This document shows positions 44,470 through 52,392 of a stretch of 64,000 nucleotides of DNA, one piece after another. The position numbers and the translations under genes were made by a program. Source of the DNA: Viridibacillus soli. GTDB lineage: Bacteria > Bacillota > Bacilli > Bacillales_A > Planococcaceae. The stretch covers positions 248,001-312,000 of the forward strand of contig NZ_JAEOAH010000001.1 in NCBI RefSeq assembly GCF_016612995.1, written 5' to 3'. Numbering within the stretch: the first letter of the stretch is position 1; the number at the start of each line of letters is the position of its first letter. Below the pieces are notes generated by a model, which saw only the letters and a program-made list of their open reading frames with translations, was not told where the DNA came from and did no database searches.

Positions 44470-46429
44470 ACAGTTCGCGATTAATAACATCATTCGAAGT
44501 AAACGAACATATTTGGCCCATTTTTTAAGTAGTACGTTTGCTATTATGATTTTCTTTACTTATGCATTACTTGCATTTCATCCTAATTTACAAGGTGATC
44601 TTGCTACCAGTGTAACAATCAATACATTTGCAAAATCAGGATTACAGATATCGCAGGGATTAATATTTTTCTTTTCATTCTTCTTTATCCTATATTCTGT
44701 AAGTGCATTTTTAAAGACAAGAAAAAAAGATTTTGGAATTTTAATGCTACATGGGATGTCACGTTCACAGTTGAATAAATTAGTATTTATTGAAAATATA
44801 ATAATTGGCATCGTCTCTATTTTAACAGGTATTACAATTGGGATGGCGTTCTCTAAGTTTATCTTAATTATGAGTAACAGTCTGTTACTTATTGATAAAG
44901 GACTCCCATTTTACGTACCCTTTAAAGCAATTGGAATAACATTTGGAGCTTTCTTCTTTCTATTTTTGTTAATTTCACTTTTCACCTCCCGAATGGTAAA
45001 AGTGAATCAACTTGTAGAACTTATAAAATCAGAAGAAAAACCAAAGCCTGAACCAAAAGCATCGCTTTGGTTATCTCTATTCGCACTTAGTTGCATCGGA
45101 TTAGGATATACAGCTGTGTTCCATAGTGTTAAAGCAATTCATTACAAGGATATTAATTATGTATTAGTCATGATGGCGACAGGGGTGAGCTTTGTTGTAC
45201 TTGGAACGTACTTCTTATTTACACAGCTCAGTGTGTATGTGCTACGTGCATTAAAGAAAAGAGAAAATATTTTCTTTAAGAAAACAAATATACTCACCAT
45301 CTCAGATTTAGTGTACCAATTAAAAGATAATGCAAAAATGTTTTTTATGGTAACTATTATTTCTGCCGTTGCCTTCACTGCAGTGGGGACTTGTATGGGA
45401 TTAGGAAATTCGTCCATGGCTGAATCGGATAGTCCTTTTGCATTTTCTTATAAGTCTTATAATAATAACCGTTTAGAAAAAGAGCATCTAAAACAAATAG
45501 AAAGCGAGCTCAATGATGGCGAGTTTCATTTCAAACGGGTTACTTATTCAATAAAACAAATTCGAGATACCCTCTATAACAGTATGTTCTTATCAAACGT
45601 TATAAAATTAAGTGATTATAATAAACTAGCTGAGGCATTTGGTTTTGAAGAAGAAAATTTAAAAGGTGAAAATAGTAGTTTTGTCATACCTTCGAGGCAA
45701 ATTGCTAATACAAAATCAAACCCTACTAAGTTTCAATTTTTGCATGGAAATATAAAAAAAGATATGCATGTAAATAAAATACTAAAACCCGAAGAACTAC
45801 AAGATACAAACCAAACAATAATTATTGTACCAGACGCTGTATATAATCAAATGATTGTGGATCCAGAGGATCACTATGGTCAACCCACTATCAATGGTTT
45901 TATTGTGAAAGATTGGGAGAAAACAAAAAAAGTTGCTGAAAAAATCGTGGCTGCTTTTCAGACAGATAATGAAGGTATAAATGAGCCTACAGTATACAAC
46001 GAACAATATACATTTTCGTCTTTAATTTTAAAATGGATAGCGATGAAGCAAGGTTTTGGACTTGCATCTATCATGAGTGTATTAATAGGCATTGTTTTCT
46101 TTACGTTTGCTGCAAGCTTTTTATATTTCCGATTATACACAGACTTAGAACGAAATCAGCAGCAATATAAAATGATAGCAAAAGTTGGTTTAAGCAAACC
46201 GGAATTAAAGAAAATTGTGTCACGTCAACTTGCATTGTTATTCTTTTTACCAATTGCAATAGCGATTACACATAGTACGGTTGCTTTTATGGCCTTACAA
46301 AAGTTAGCTGATTTTTCAGTCTTGGGTAGTTCCGTAATGGTATTGATTTGTTTCTTAGTTATGCAAATTATATACTTTTACTTTGTTCGTGCTCAGTACT
46401 TAAAAAAAATGTATAAAACAATATTTTAA
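44459..46429 (+). CDS. BceB-type ABC permease with large extracellular domain
   Basis: A 656-residue permease of the FtsX-domain BceB family. It has ten predicted membrane helices: four near the N-terminus, then two about 215-270, one about 290-310, a soluble extracellular domain of roughly 200 residues (about 320-520) and the last three helices (about 530-650). That large domain after TM7 is the ligand-sensing part of the BceAB family. The ATG at 44459 is correctly spaced from TAGGAGGG, unlike the ATG two codons upstream. It follows and overlaps the ATPase gene. The exact antibiotic cannot be read from the sequence. Confidence 0.92.
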   Translation: MTFRQFAINNIIRSKRTYLAHFLSSTFAIMIFFTYALLAFHPNLQGDLATSVTINTFAKSGLQISQGLIFFFSFFFILYSVSAFLKTRKKDFGILMLHGMSRSQLNKLVFIENIIIGIVSILTGITIGMAFSKFILIMSNSLLLIDKGLPFYVPFKAIGITFGAFFFLFLLISLFTSRMVKVNQLVELIKSEEKPKPEPKASLWLSLFALSCIGLGYTAVFHSVKAIHYKDINYVLVMMATGVSFVVLGTYFLFTQLSVYVLRALKKRENIFFKKTNILTISDLVYQLKDNAKMFFMVTIISAVAFTAVGTCMGLGNSSMAESDSPFAFSYKSYNNNRLEKEHLKQIESELNDGEFHFKRVTYSIKQIRDTLYNSMFLSNVIKLSDYNKLAEAFGFEEENLKGENSSFVIPSRQIANTKSNPTKFQFLHGNIKKDMHVNKILKPEELQDTNQTIIIVPDAVYNQMIVDPEDHYGQPTINGFIVKDWEKTKKVAEKIVAAFQTDNEGINEPTVYNEQYTFSSLILKWIAMKQGFGLASIMSVLIGIVFFTFAASFLYFRLYTDLERNQQQYKMIAKVGLSKPELKKIVSRQLALLFFLPIAIAITHSTVAFMALQKLADFSVLGSSVMVLICFLVMQIIYFYFVRAQYLKKMYKTIF

Positions 46430-46570
46430 TTTAAAGATGAGAAATAGAAAGAGAATATAGGTGTGAAAATCTCAATATTAAACAAAAAATACTCAGGTTT
46501 ATTCTAATAAAAAATGCTATTGATGTCTTTTAAAGCTCATATCAATAAAAAATAAGAGAAGGTGAGAAAA

Positions 46571-47545
46571 ATTATACTGAAAATGGAACGTATTGAAATA
46601 GTGGATTACCTACGCGGATTTGCGTTACTAGGTATTACCTTTGTAAATGTATTTCAAAATGTCACACCGATTAGCACAGATTTATACCATTACATTCATG
46701 ACTTCATCAGGAATGTAATGGAAACAAAATTTATTTATATGTTTCTGTTTTTATTTGGTTTATCTTCCACACTGTTTATGTCAGGTTTGAAGACAAAAGG
46801 CGAAAAGGTAAATTTAATTTATATCCGTCGTTTGGTTGTACTTTTTTTACTCGGAGGTCTATTAACATGTATTGGGGTAACTTCAGGTGGACTATTTATG
46901 ATGTACGCCGTTTTAGGGTTGATAGGATTTTTATTTCAGTACATGCCACCGATTATTAATATCTTAGTTTTTAGTAGCATTTCAATATTGACCTGGTTCA
47001 CACGTGGAATATATATGATTGCAGAAGATCCAATCACTATTCATATTGTATCTCTAGTGAATTTATTGAGCATGTTTTCAATGGTTATTTTAGGGATGTT
47101 TTTAGGACAAATATCCTTTTTTTACAATATTAAACGATTTAAGGGAATGCTTATTACATGTTTAATGATTTTTGGTTTTTTAACATATCAGTACTATGAA
47201 TCTAGAAATGATTTAGAAAGCTTAGTAATGAGTCTATTTTTCATAATTTGTTTCACAATTTTAAGTATGAGTAGCACTATAAGAAATACTCTTTCATTTT
47301 TAACAGCTTATGGTCGAATGTCCATGTCAAACTTTGTTATACACACATCGTTTATTTATTTCTATTTGAATGGCTATAAAAACGAACAACTTTCATCCCT
47401 AACCTTATTGTTGATTAGTTTTATCATTATTGTTCTACAAATTTTTTATAGCAATATATGGTTGAAATCTTTTAAAATGGGACCTCTGGAGTGGATATGG
47501 CGCTTAGGAACATACGGCAAGAAGATGAAGAATATTCAGGAATAA
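46571..47545 (+). CDS. DUF418 family membrane protein (YeiB-like)
   Basis: A roughly 324-residue integral membrane protein with about eight helices. The start IEIVDYLRGFALLGITFVNV and the C-terminal MGPLEWIWRLGTYGKK are the DUF418/YeiB signatures. The family has no proven biochemical role; some members lie next to antibiotic-response genes. The start is unclear: the GTG at 46562 lies inside the AGAAGGTGAG site, the ATG at 46583 is 18 bases away from it, and an ATT at 46571 is spaced best. It lies 140 bases after the BceB-type gene and may belong to the same transcript. Confidence 0.82.
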   Translation: MILKMERIEIVDYLRGFALLGITFVNVFQNVTPISTDLYHYIHDFIRNVMETKFIYMFLFLFGLSSTLFMSGLKTKGEKVNLIYIRRLVVLFLLGGLLTCIGVTSGGLFMMYAVLGLIGFLFQYMPPIINILVFSSISILTWFTRGIYMIAEDPITIHIVSLVNLLSMFSMVILGMFLGQISFFYNIKRFKGMLITCLMIFGFLTYQYYESRNDLESLVMSLFFIICFTILSMSSTIRNTLSFLTAYGRMSMSNFVIHTSFIYFYLNGYKNEQLSSLTLLLISFIIIVLQIFYSNIWLKSFKMGPLEWIWRLGTYGKKMKNIQE

Positions 47546-47622
47546 ATATTAAATTTGGGATTATGTTGCTGTACAAGAAGCATATTTCAATTCAAAAATA
47601 ATAAAAAGAAGGAGAATATAGG

Positions 47623-48363
47623 ATGAAAAAAAGACTTGGATTATTAATAGTAGCTGGTATTTCGATTACCATGTTAGGAGCATATTCATTATTTGGTACA
47701 AAAAACTCTCCAGCAAATGGACTTGCAATAGAGGTAGGAGCGATAAACGAACAAACAAGAAATTCTATAATAGACATATACAAAGATATAACAATATCAC
47801 AAGACCTATTTAAAATGAAAGAAGGGACCATAGATAATAACAAGCTCAACATAAAGCTCCCGACAGAGTTTGGGGATGCTAGGGCGGATACTCCTAGTAA
47901 TTTACTATTTATAAGCAGAACAACTGCTGAAAAAATGGACAAAAAGGGACTTATACGTGAAAGAGATAATAATGGGGGGCTCACATCTTCAGTCCCTATT
48001 GATTCGTTACCAAAAATAAAAAAAGATGAAACTATCTTATTTGCAAATAAAGAATATAAAGACTTGAAAGAAATAACATTTGATGAGAAAAAAATGAATG
48101 TTCAATATAAAGGGGATGTATGGCTATCTCCATATCGTGGTGGATCCAATGTAATCCTATTAATTGTAGATGATACATTATTTGAAGAAATAAATGGGAA
48201 AGAAAAAACAAGACAATTTCTATCTTTTAATAAATCTTTTGGGAATCTTAATTTAGCCTCTCAGGGGAAAGCACCAGAATTAACAAAGGAAGTAGATAAA
48301 GTGCTAGCGGTTTTGGGCAGTGAGGAAAAGAGATCCGTCGATTTTGTAAATATTACTGAATAG
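47623..48363 (+). CDS. Exported/anchored protein of unknown function downstream of the Bce module
   Basis: A 246-residue protein with an N-terminal signal anchor (KKRLGLLIVAGISITMLGAYSLFG) and a long, lysine-rich extracytoplasmic part (DLFKMKEGTIDNNKLNIKLP, KDETILFANKEYKDLKEITFDEKKMNVQYKGDVWL, NVILLIVDDTLFEEINGKEKTRQFL). There is no lipobox cysteine. No family recognised. The AAGAAGGAG site is strong and a good terminator follows, so it is a real gene, probably the last of the Bce-DUF418 group. A role in the same envelope-stress response is inference from position only. Confidence 0.65.
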   Translation: MKKRLGLLIVAGISITMLGAYSLFGTKNSPANGLAIEVGAINEQTRNSIIDIYKDITISQDLFKMKEGTIDNNKLNIKLPTEFGDARADTPSNLLFISRTTAEKMDKKGLIRERDNNGGLTSSVPIDSLPKIKKDETILFANKEYKDLKEITFDEKKMNVQYKGDVWLSPYRGGSNVILLIVDDTLFEEINGKEKTRQFLSFNKSFGNLNLASQGKAPELTKEVDKVLAVLGSEEKRSVDFVNITE

Positions 48364-48469
48364 TAAACAAATACTTCTATATAGAATAGAAAAAGGTAAG
48401 AGCATATTAAACGATGAATGAAAGTTCATATTGGTTCTTTCAAAGATGATTATTTTTAAGGACACAAAT

Positions 48470-48518
48470 AAGGGGATCTAATTTTTTAGTAATAATAAAA
48501 AAATTAGATCCCCTTTTG
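48470..48518 (+). terminator. Terminator ending the Bce-associated genes
   Basis: AAGGGGATCTAATTTTTT and its complement (48498-48515) around a short loop, then TTTTG. The stem is exact. Confidence 0.88.
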
Positions 48519-48562
48519 AAATTATAACCATCATCTAAATTTACACCCTTGTTCTTCTGTGT

Positions 48563-48676
48563 CTAAACGTACAGTTTTCCCGAAATGATATGGTGACCCC
48601 CATCAGGTAAAACGTAAACGTCATCGAGTTCTTTCCACCTGCAGTCAATACCGATCTTGGCCGTGTAAGCCTTCAT
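48563..48676 (-). other. Short frame of 37 codons, possible gene fragment
   Basis: MKAYTAKIGIDCRWKELDDV and then YVLPDGGHHIISGKLYV, with AAAGGAA ten bases before the ATG. Base composition is more GC-rich than the neighbours. It may be the tail of a lost gene. Not recognised. Confidence 0.35.
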
Positions 48677-48699
48677 ACTTTCGGTGTTCCTTTGAAATG

Positions 48700-48863
48700 A
48701 ATTTGCCGATGCCGTCTCTAAAGAAATTGGGAATGGCAAAGAGGAAATAGGGTACGGTGGGTCAGAGAAACGCCTCCGTGCAATCAGGGATGAGTTTGAA
48801 CAGGGAACCCGGCAAGCTTGGGAAGGATTTAATAGTAAAAATCCCGATTTTTTAAGGAAATGA
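48700..48863 (+). pseudogene. C-terminal remnant of an unrecognised, higher-GC gene
   Basis: An open frame with no start codon ends at TGA (48861-48863) and reads EFADAVSKEIGNGKEEIGYG, GSEKRLRAIRDEFEQGTRQA and WEGFNSKNPDFLRK. The composition is protein-like (helical, charged) and visibly richer in G and C than the flanking AT-rich sequence. I do not recognise the family. Confidence 0.5.
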
Positions 48864-48977
48864 ACGACTGCTTATCATAGAATAAGAAGATTGTTCAATT
48901 GGATATTTCGGGGATGGGGGTAACACCACTTCCCCTCCGCACTTTTAGTTTGATTCTTAGCTCCAATTCTCGAAACG

Positions 48978-49006
48978 ATAAAAAGGCTGCACGTTGCAGC
49001 CTTTAT
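48978..49006 (-). terminator. Terminator behind the LPMO remnant
   Basis: AAAGGCTGCA and TGCAGCCTTT with a two-base-centred loop and a T-run on the minus strand. Confidence 0.8.
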
Positions 49007-49064
49007 CTCGAAGTCTTTATTCTTCATTTCAAGAGATATCATTCAAAACTGCAAGAATCCATAC

Positions 49065-49360
49065 CTACTGTTTTTCTACTAGACTAAAGGTTGGGATGGA
49101 CGAGTGATAATTCGTGGCCGAAATGGACGTTCCGCCTGCATTGGCTCCACTAAACTGAACATCTATCGCATTGTAGAAGGCATTGACTGTATCCGCGACA
49201 CCCCATACAGCGAAGATGACATGATATCCAGTTCGCTGAGGCACGACGACTTGATGGCTTACTTTATTGGACGGTCTTGCACCATTATCATTCTTTTCAT
49301 AAAATGGGACCAATTCCAATTGATCTCTTGTAAGTGGTTTTGATGTTTCTATTTTTAATT
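49065..49360 (-). pseudogene. C-terminal remnant of an AA10 lytic polysaccharide monooxygenase
   Basis: KPLTRDQLELVPFYEKNDNG, ARPSNKVSHQVVVPQRTGYH and VIFAVWGVADTVNAFYNAIDV match the last third of AA10/CBM33 chitin- or cellulose-active monooxygenases, including the GYHVIxxVWxxADTxNAFYNxID block with the conserved Phe of the copper site. The signal peptide, the N-terminal His1 copper ligand and the second His are missing, so it is inactive. A tail (AGGTSISATNYHSSIPTFS) follows. Its terminator survives at 48978-49006. Confidence 0.85.
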
Positions 49361-49379
49361 ATTTTTGAAAAAACGAATG

Positions 49380-49890
49380 AAAACACCTATTTTTATTCGT
49401 TTTTTTACGATTTTTTAAGGTTCGTCGTTTTATGATACAAAAACAGATGGAACGGATTTTCTTTATGTTTATTCGTACCCGCTTTCACATGAGTTGAATA
49501 GACAAAAACGTATTCTGCACTAATCTATTTCTTTTCAGCTGCCGTATTTTTAATACGATAAAATGTCTGTTCAAAACGTTGTGTCCTTGAAGCGACGCCC
49601 GTATTTTTTTCAAAAAGTCGAGAAACAAGGTACTTTATCATGAAAGCCCTAGCCTAAAAACCAACGATAGACCATATTCGTTTCAATTTCTTCAATTGTT
49701 TTACACATCGATAGAATACCAAATGTATATTGAATAATACTTAGGTGATCTACTTCATTTTTCACCAAGTCATAAATAAAAGAAAAATCTATTATTTCCT
49801 CAATTTTTCGAACTAAATGATTCGCGAATACCAGTTAATCTAAAACAATCATTTCAATTTAATCTCGCTGAATTGAAGTATACTTCGTAG
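49380..49890 (-). pseudogene. IS1182-type transposase N-terminal remnant
   Basis: NHLVRKIEEIIDFSFIYDLV, then IQYTFGILSMCKTIEEIETN and MVYRWFLG-stop-GFHDKVPCFSTF, and in other frames RFEQTFYRIKNTAAEKK and ISAEYVFVYSTHVKAGTNKH. These match the N-terminal part of IS1182-family transposases, with several stops, frameshifts and an internal deletion. No C-terminal DDE half is recognisable. Confidence 0.8.
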
Positions 49891-49983
49891 CATCGCCATA
49901 ACCTCTATAATTCCCTTACATATATTTCAAAACAAAAAAGACCGTAGGCACACTCGCTGAAAATGGAGTTTGTTTACAGTCTG

Positions 49984-50017
49984 AGCGTACTGTCAACTTG
50001 AGATAGTACGCTTTTTC
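49984..50017 (+). terminator. Hairpin with T-run beside ysdA
   Basis: AGCGTACT and AGTACGCT around a 13-base loop, then TTTTTC on the plus strand. No intact plus-strand gene ends here; it may belong to an eroded mobile element. Confidence 0.55.
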
Positions 50018-50018
50018 A

Positions 50019-50279
50019 TTAATAAATAACTAACGAGATGCAGGCATATACAATTGCAATTGCTGGTAAGCCAAATACAAAGGACGTATGCTTCGTTTTA
50101 TGGCGGAAAATACGCATACCTATGTACGATCCGATGCCACCGCCAAATAGCGCAACAAGCCATAAAGTTCGCTCTCGTATACGCCACTCCTTATGAATAG
50201 CTCTTTGTTTGTCAAAGCCCATTAGGATAAAACCGATGATTGACATTAATGCAATCCAATATAAAATCATTGTTTCCAT
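50019..50279 (-). CDS. ysdA: DUF1294 family membrane protein YsdA
   Basis: An 86-residue protein with the DUF1294 motif: WIALMSIIGFILMGFDKQRAIHKEWRIRERTLWLVALFGGGIGSYIGMRIFRHKTKH. Three hydrophobic segments, with the FDKxxA and GGxxGxxxGMxxFRHKT blocks intact. The ATG at 50279 has AAAGGAG upstream; the long frame to 50441 has no site. In Bacillus subtilis ysdA follows rplT and precedes ysdB; here it is separated from rplT by a lysozyme and hmp/nsrR and from ysdB by about 10 kb. Confidence 0.88.
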   Translation of the reverse strand: METMILYWIALMSIIGFILMGFDKQRAIHKEWRIRERTLWLVALFGGGIGSYIGMRIFRHKTKHTSFVFGLPAIAIVYACISLVIY

Positions 50280-50502
50280 TGTAGTCTCCTTTTTTAGCGA
50301 ATATACTTCTTTATTATAACTATAGCTTATTGCCGCTATTTTATACAAAAAAATAGAAACAGCCATGAATGATATTTCTTTTAGAGCTTGACTTATAAAA
50401 AACTTATCAATATAAAAAGACAAGAAGAAACTCGGCAACAATCGCCAGTATCCTCTTGACTATTTAAGTTAAAAGTACTTATTATATTCTTGTTCTACTC
50501 TA

Positions 50503-51963
50503 TTATTTTGCAACAACATATGATTTGTTTGCTGTAATGTACATACCATTAGACAGCTTTAAACGTGGTGTTCCTTTCGAAGTGAATACAATACTACTTA
50601 CTTTTACTGTACTACCTTTTGTAATAGCTTTACCTTTATTGCTTGTAGTGAAATTTGTACTGCGATATTGGTAAACTGTTGATTTTGTTTTTATACTACC
50701 TGGATTGGTATATATATAGTTTTCAATAGATGATGTTAAAGGTAGGACATAATTTTTTTTCGCGGTAATGTAAGAGCCCGAAATTGTTTTTAATCTAGGT
50801 GTACCGCCTGTAGAATATGCAATATCATTAATTGTTAAAACAGAATTCTTCTTCACACCAGTTAATTTATTTGAAGTTGTTAAATTTGTACTGCTGTAAG
50901 CATTTAACCCTTTTTTTATAAGGACCTTTTTAGGAACTGTTGTGTAATATTGATCAATACTTGAAGTTAATTTCAAAACAAACTCTTTATTTGCAGTAAT
51001 ATATTTTCCGTTTGTTAGTTTTAAACGTGGTGTACCTTTTGAAGTTTTCTCAATCCCCGATACATTTACAACTGTATTTTTACTCAATGCTGCTCCTCTA
51101 TATTCAGCTGTTAAGCTTGTTGAGCTGTATTGATAGACTTTTTTCTTTACGACAATCTTTTTAGGGTTAGTTGTATAATATGTCGCCTTATTTGCTGTTT
51201 CTACATCCGCAGCATCTGTAAAGTAATTCAGTGGTGTGTTTGGATTTAAACGATTTAAATCGACATAAGTCGAAATACCAGGGACGATTCCCTTATCAGT
51301 ATATTGCCATAAATTATACTTAAAATCAGGTACCGTGTTTGTATTGTTGTATCTTGGAATCCAAACAAAATCAAATTTTGATGTGTCAATATTTAATTGA
51401 TTGTATAGATGGTGAGCGATGTAAACGCCAATTTTTTTGTCTGTTTTCGTACGTAGTTGTTTCACATACGCATTGATGATTTCTCTCATACTTTCACCAG
51501 AAGTACTCGTAAATTCTTCTACATCTAAGACATAGAAATTTGCGTCTTTACTAGCACGGTTATAAAAGGTGTTAGCCTCTGCTTTCGCATCTGCAGTAGA
51601 TTCAGCTAGACTATATGAATAAACACCAAAAGGTACGCCATACTTAAGAGCACCCGCTTCATATTCTTTATGTTTCGTATCTTCTAAGATTGAACCATAC
51701 TGGGTACGAATAATCACTAAATCTAGTACCTTACTTGCTGTTGCCCAATCGATTGTACCTTGCCATTTTGAAATATCTGCAATAACAGGCTCAGCAGATT
51801 TTACTTTCAAATTGAACTTATCCTTAACTTCAGATTCTGTTTCCCATTTCGTTTTACTATCTGGATTAGCAGGTCCTAGTTCATCTGCCGAAATAGTTTG
51901 GGCTGCCACTAAGAAGACGGCAACTAGGCATAACAATGTTGTTAAATAACGTAGTTTTTTCAT
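50503..51963 (-). CDS. Secreted GH25 lysozyme with three C-terminal DUF5776-type repeats
   Basis: A 486-residue muramidase. The signal peptide is residues 1-27 (ending ISA). The GH25 domain (about 58-250) has VIADISKWQGTIDWATA, LVIIRTQYG, the catalytic pair in NFYVLDVEEF and DFVWIPRYN, and NLWQYTDKG. Three tandem repeats follow at about 262-338, 339-415 and 416-486. Each has the pattern YYTTNPKK..VYQYSSTSL..GTPRLK..G.YITANK.YV, found in Bacillales cell-surface proteins and probably a wall-binding module. The ATG at 51963 is nine bases after AAGGAGC. Monocistronic; a lytic exoenzyme or autolysin. Confidence 0.9.
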   Translation of the reverse strand: MKKLRYLTTLLCLVAVFLVAAQTISADELGPANPDSKTKWETESEVKDKFNLKVKSAEPVIADISKWQGTIDWATASKVLDLVIIRTQYGSILEDTKHKEYEAGALKYGVPFGVYSYSLAESTADAKAEANTFYNRASKDANFYVLDVEEFTSTSGESMREIINAYVKQLRTKTDKKIGVYIAHHLYNQLNIDTSKFDFVWIPRYNNTNTVPDFKYNLWQYTDKGIVPGISTYVDLNRLNPNTPLNYFTDAADVETANKATYYTTNPKKIVVKKKVYQYSSTSLTAEYRGAALSKNTVVNVSGIEKTSKGTPRLKLTNGKYITANKEFVLKLTSSIDQYYTTVPKKVLIKKGLNAYSSTNLTTSNKLTGVKKNSVLTINDIAYSTGGTPRLKTISGSYITAKKNYVLPLTSSIENYIYTNPGSIKTKSTVYQYRSTNFTTSNKGKAITKGSTVKVSSIVFTSKGTPRLKLSNGMYITANKSYVVAK

Positions 51964-52350
51964 TATTGTATAGCTCCTTATGTATTTTCGAGCCATTTCG
52001 ATAAGTTTTGTAACAACCTAGTAAATAGCCTCCTCAAGCATAACAAAGACTCTATAACAAAATGAACACAACTTCACATCAATTCCTTTACGAATCTTAC
52101 ATTCCTTTAACAGTTACATATCATGATAGCCTTAAAATGTTATATTTCAACTAAATCAGATAACAATATACATATAAAGATTGATTATACTTATTAATAC
52201 ATTTGATAGAGATAAAAACCTATGCATAGCTTTTTCCAATTACAGTTATTTTCATTATTTTATTCAATTCTATAATCTGAATTAACCAATAAAGCAAATG
52301 ACACTTTTGTTAGTTTAGTTTATAACATTTCTGCATCAAAAAAACACTAA
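51964..52350. other. AT-rich intergenic region upstream of the GH25 gene
   Basis: About 390 bases with no supportable gene. It must contain the lysozyme promoter, but I see no unambiguous -35/-10 pair. Confidence 0.6.
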
Positions 52351-52385
52351 AAACACCGTTAGTAGCTCCACTACTAACGGTGTTT
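52351..52385 (-). terminator. Terminator of hmp
   Basis: AAACACCGTTAGTAG and CTACTAACGGTGTTT are exact complements around five bases, with an A/T-rich tail. Confidence 0.85.
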
Positions 52386-52392
52386 CATGTTC

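Noticed and set aside
49065-49319. 84-codon frame as a real small secreted protein
   Set aside because: It is the tail of an AA10 monooxygenase; the similarity continues upstream of the ATG, and there is no signal peptide.
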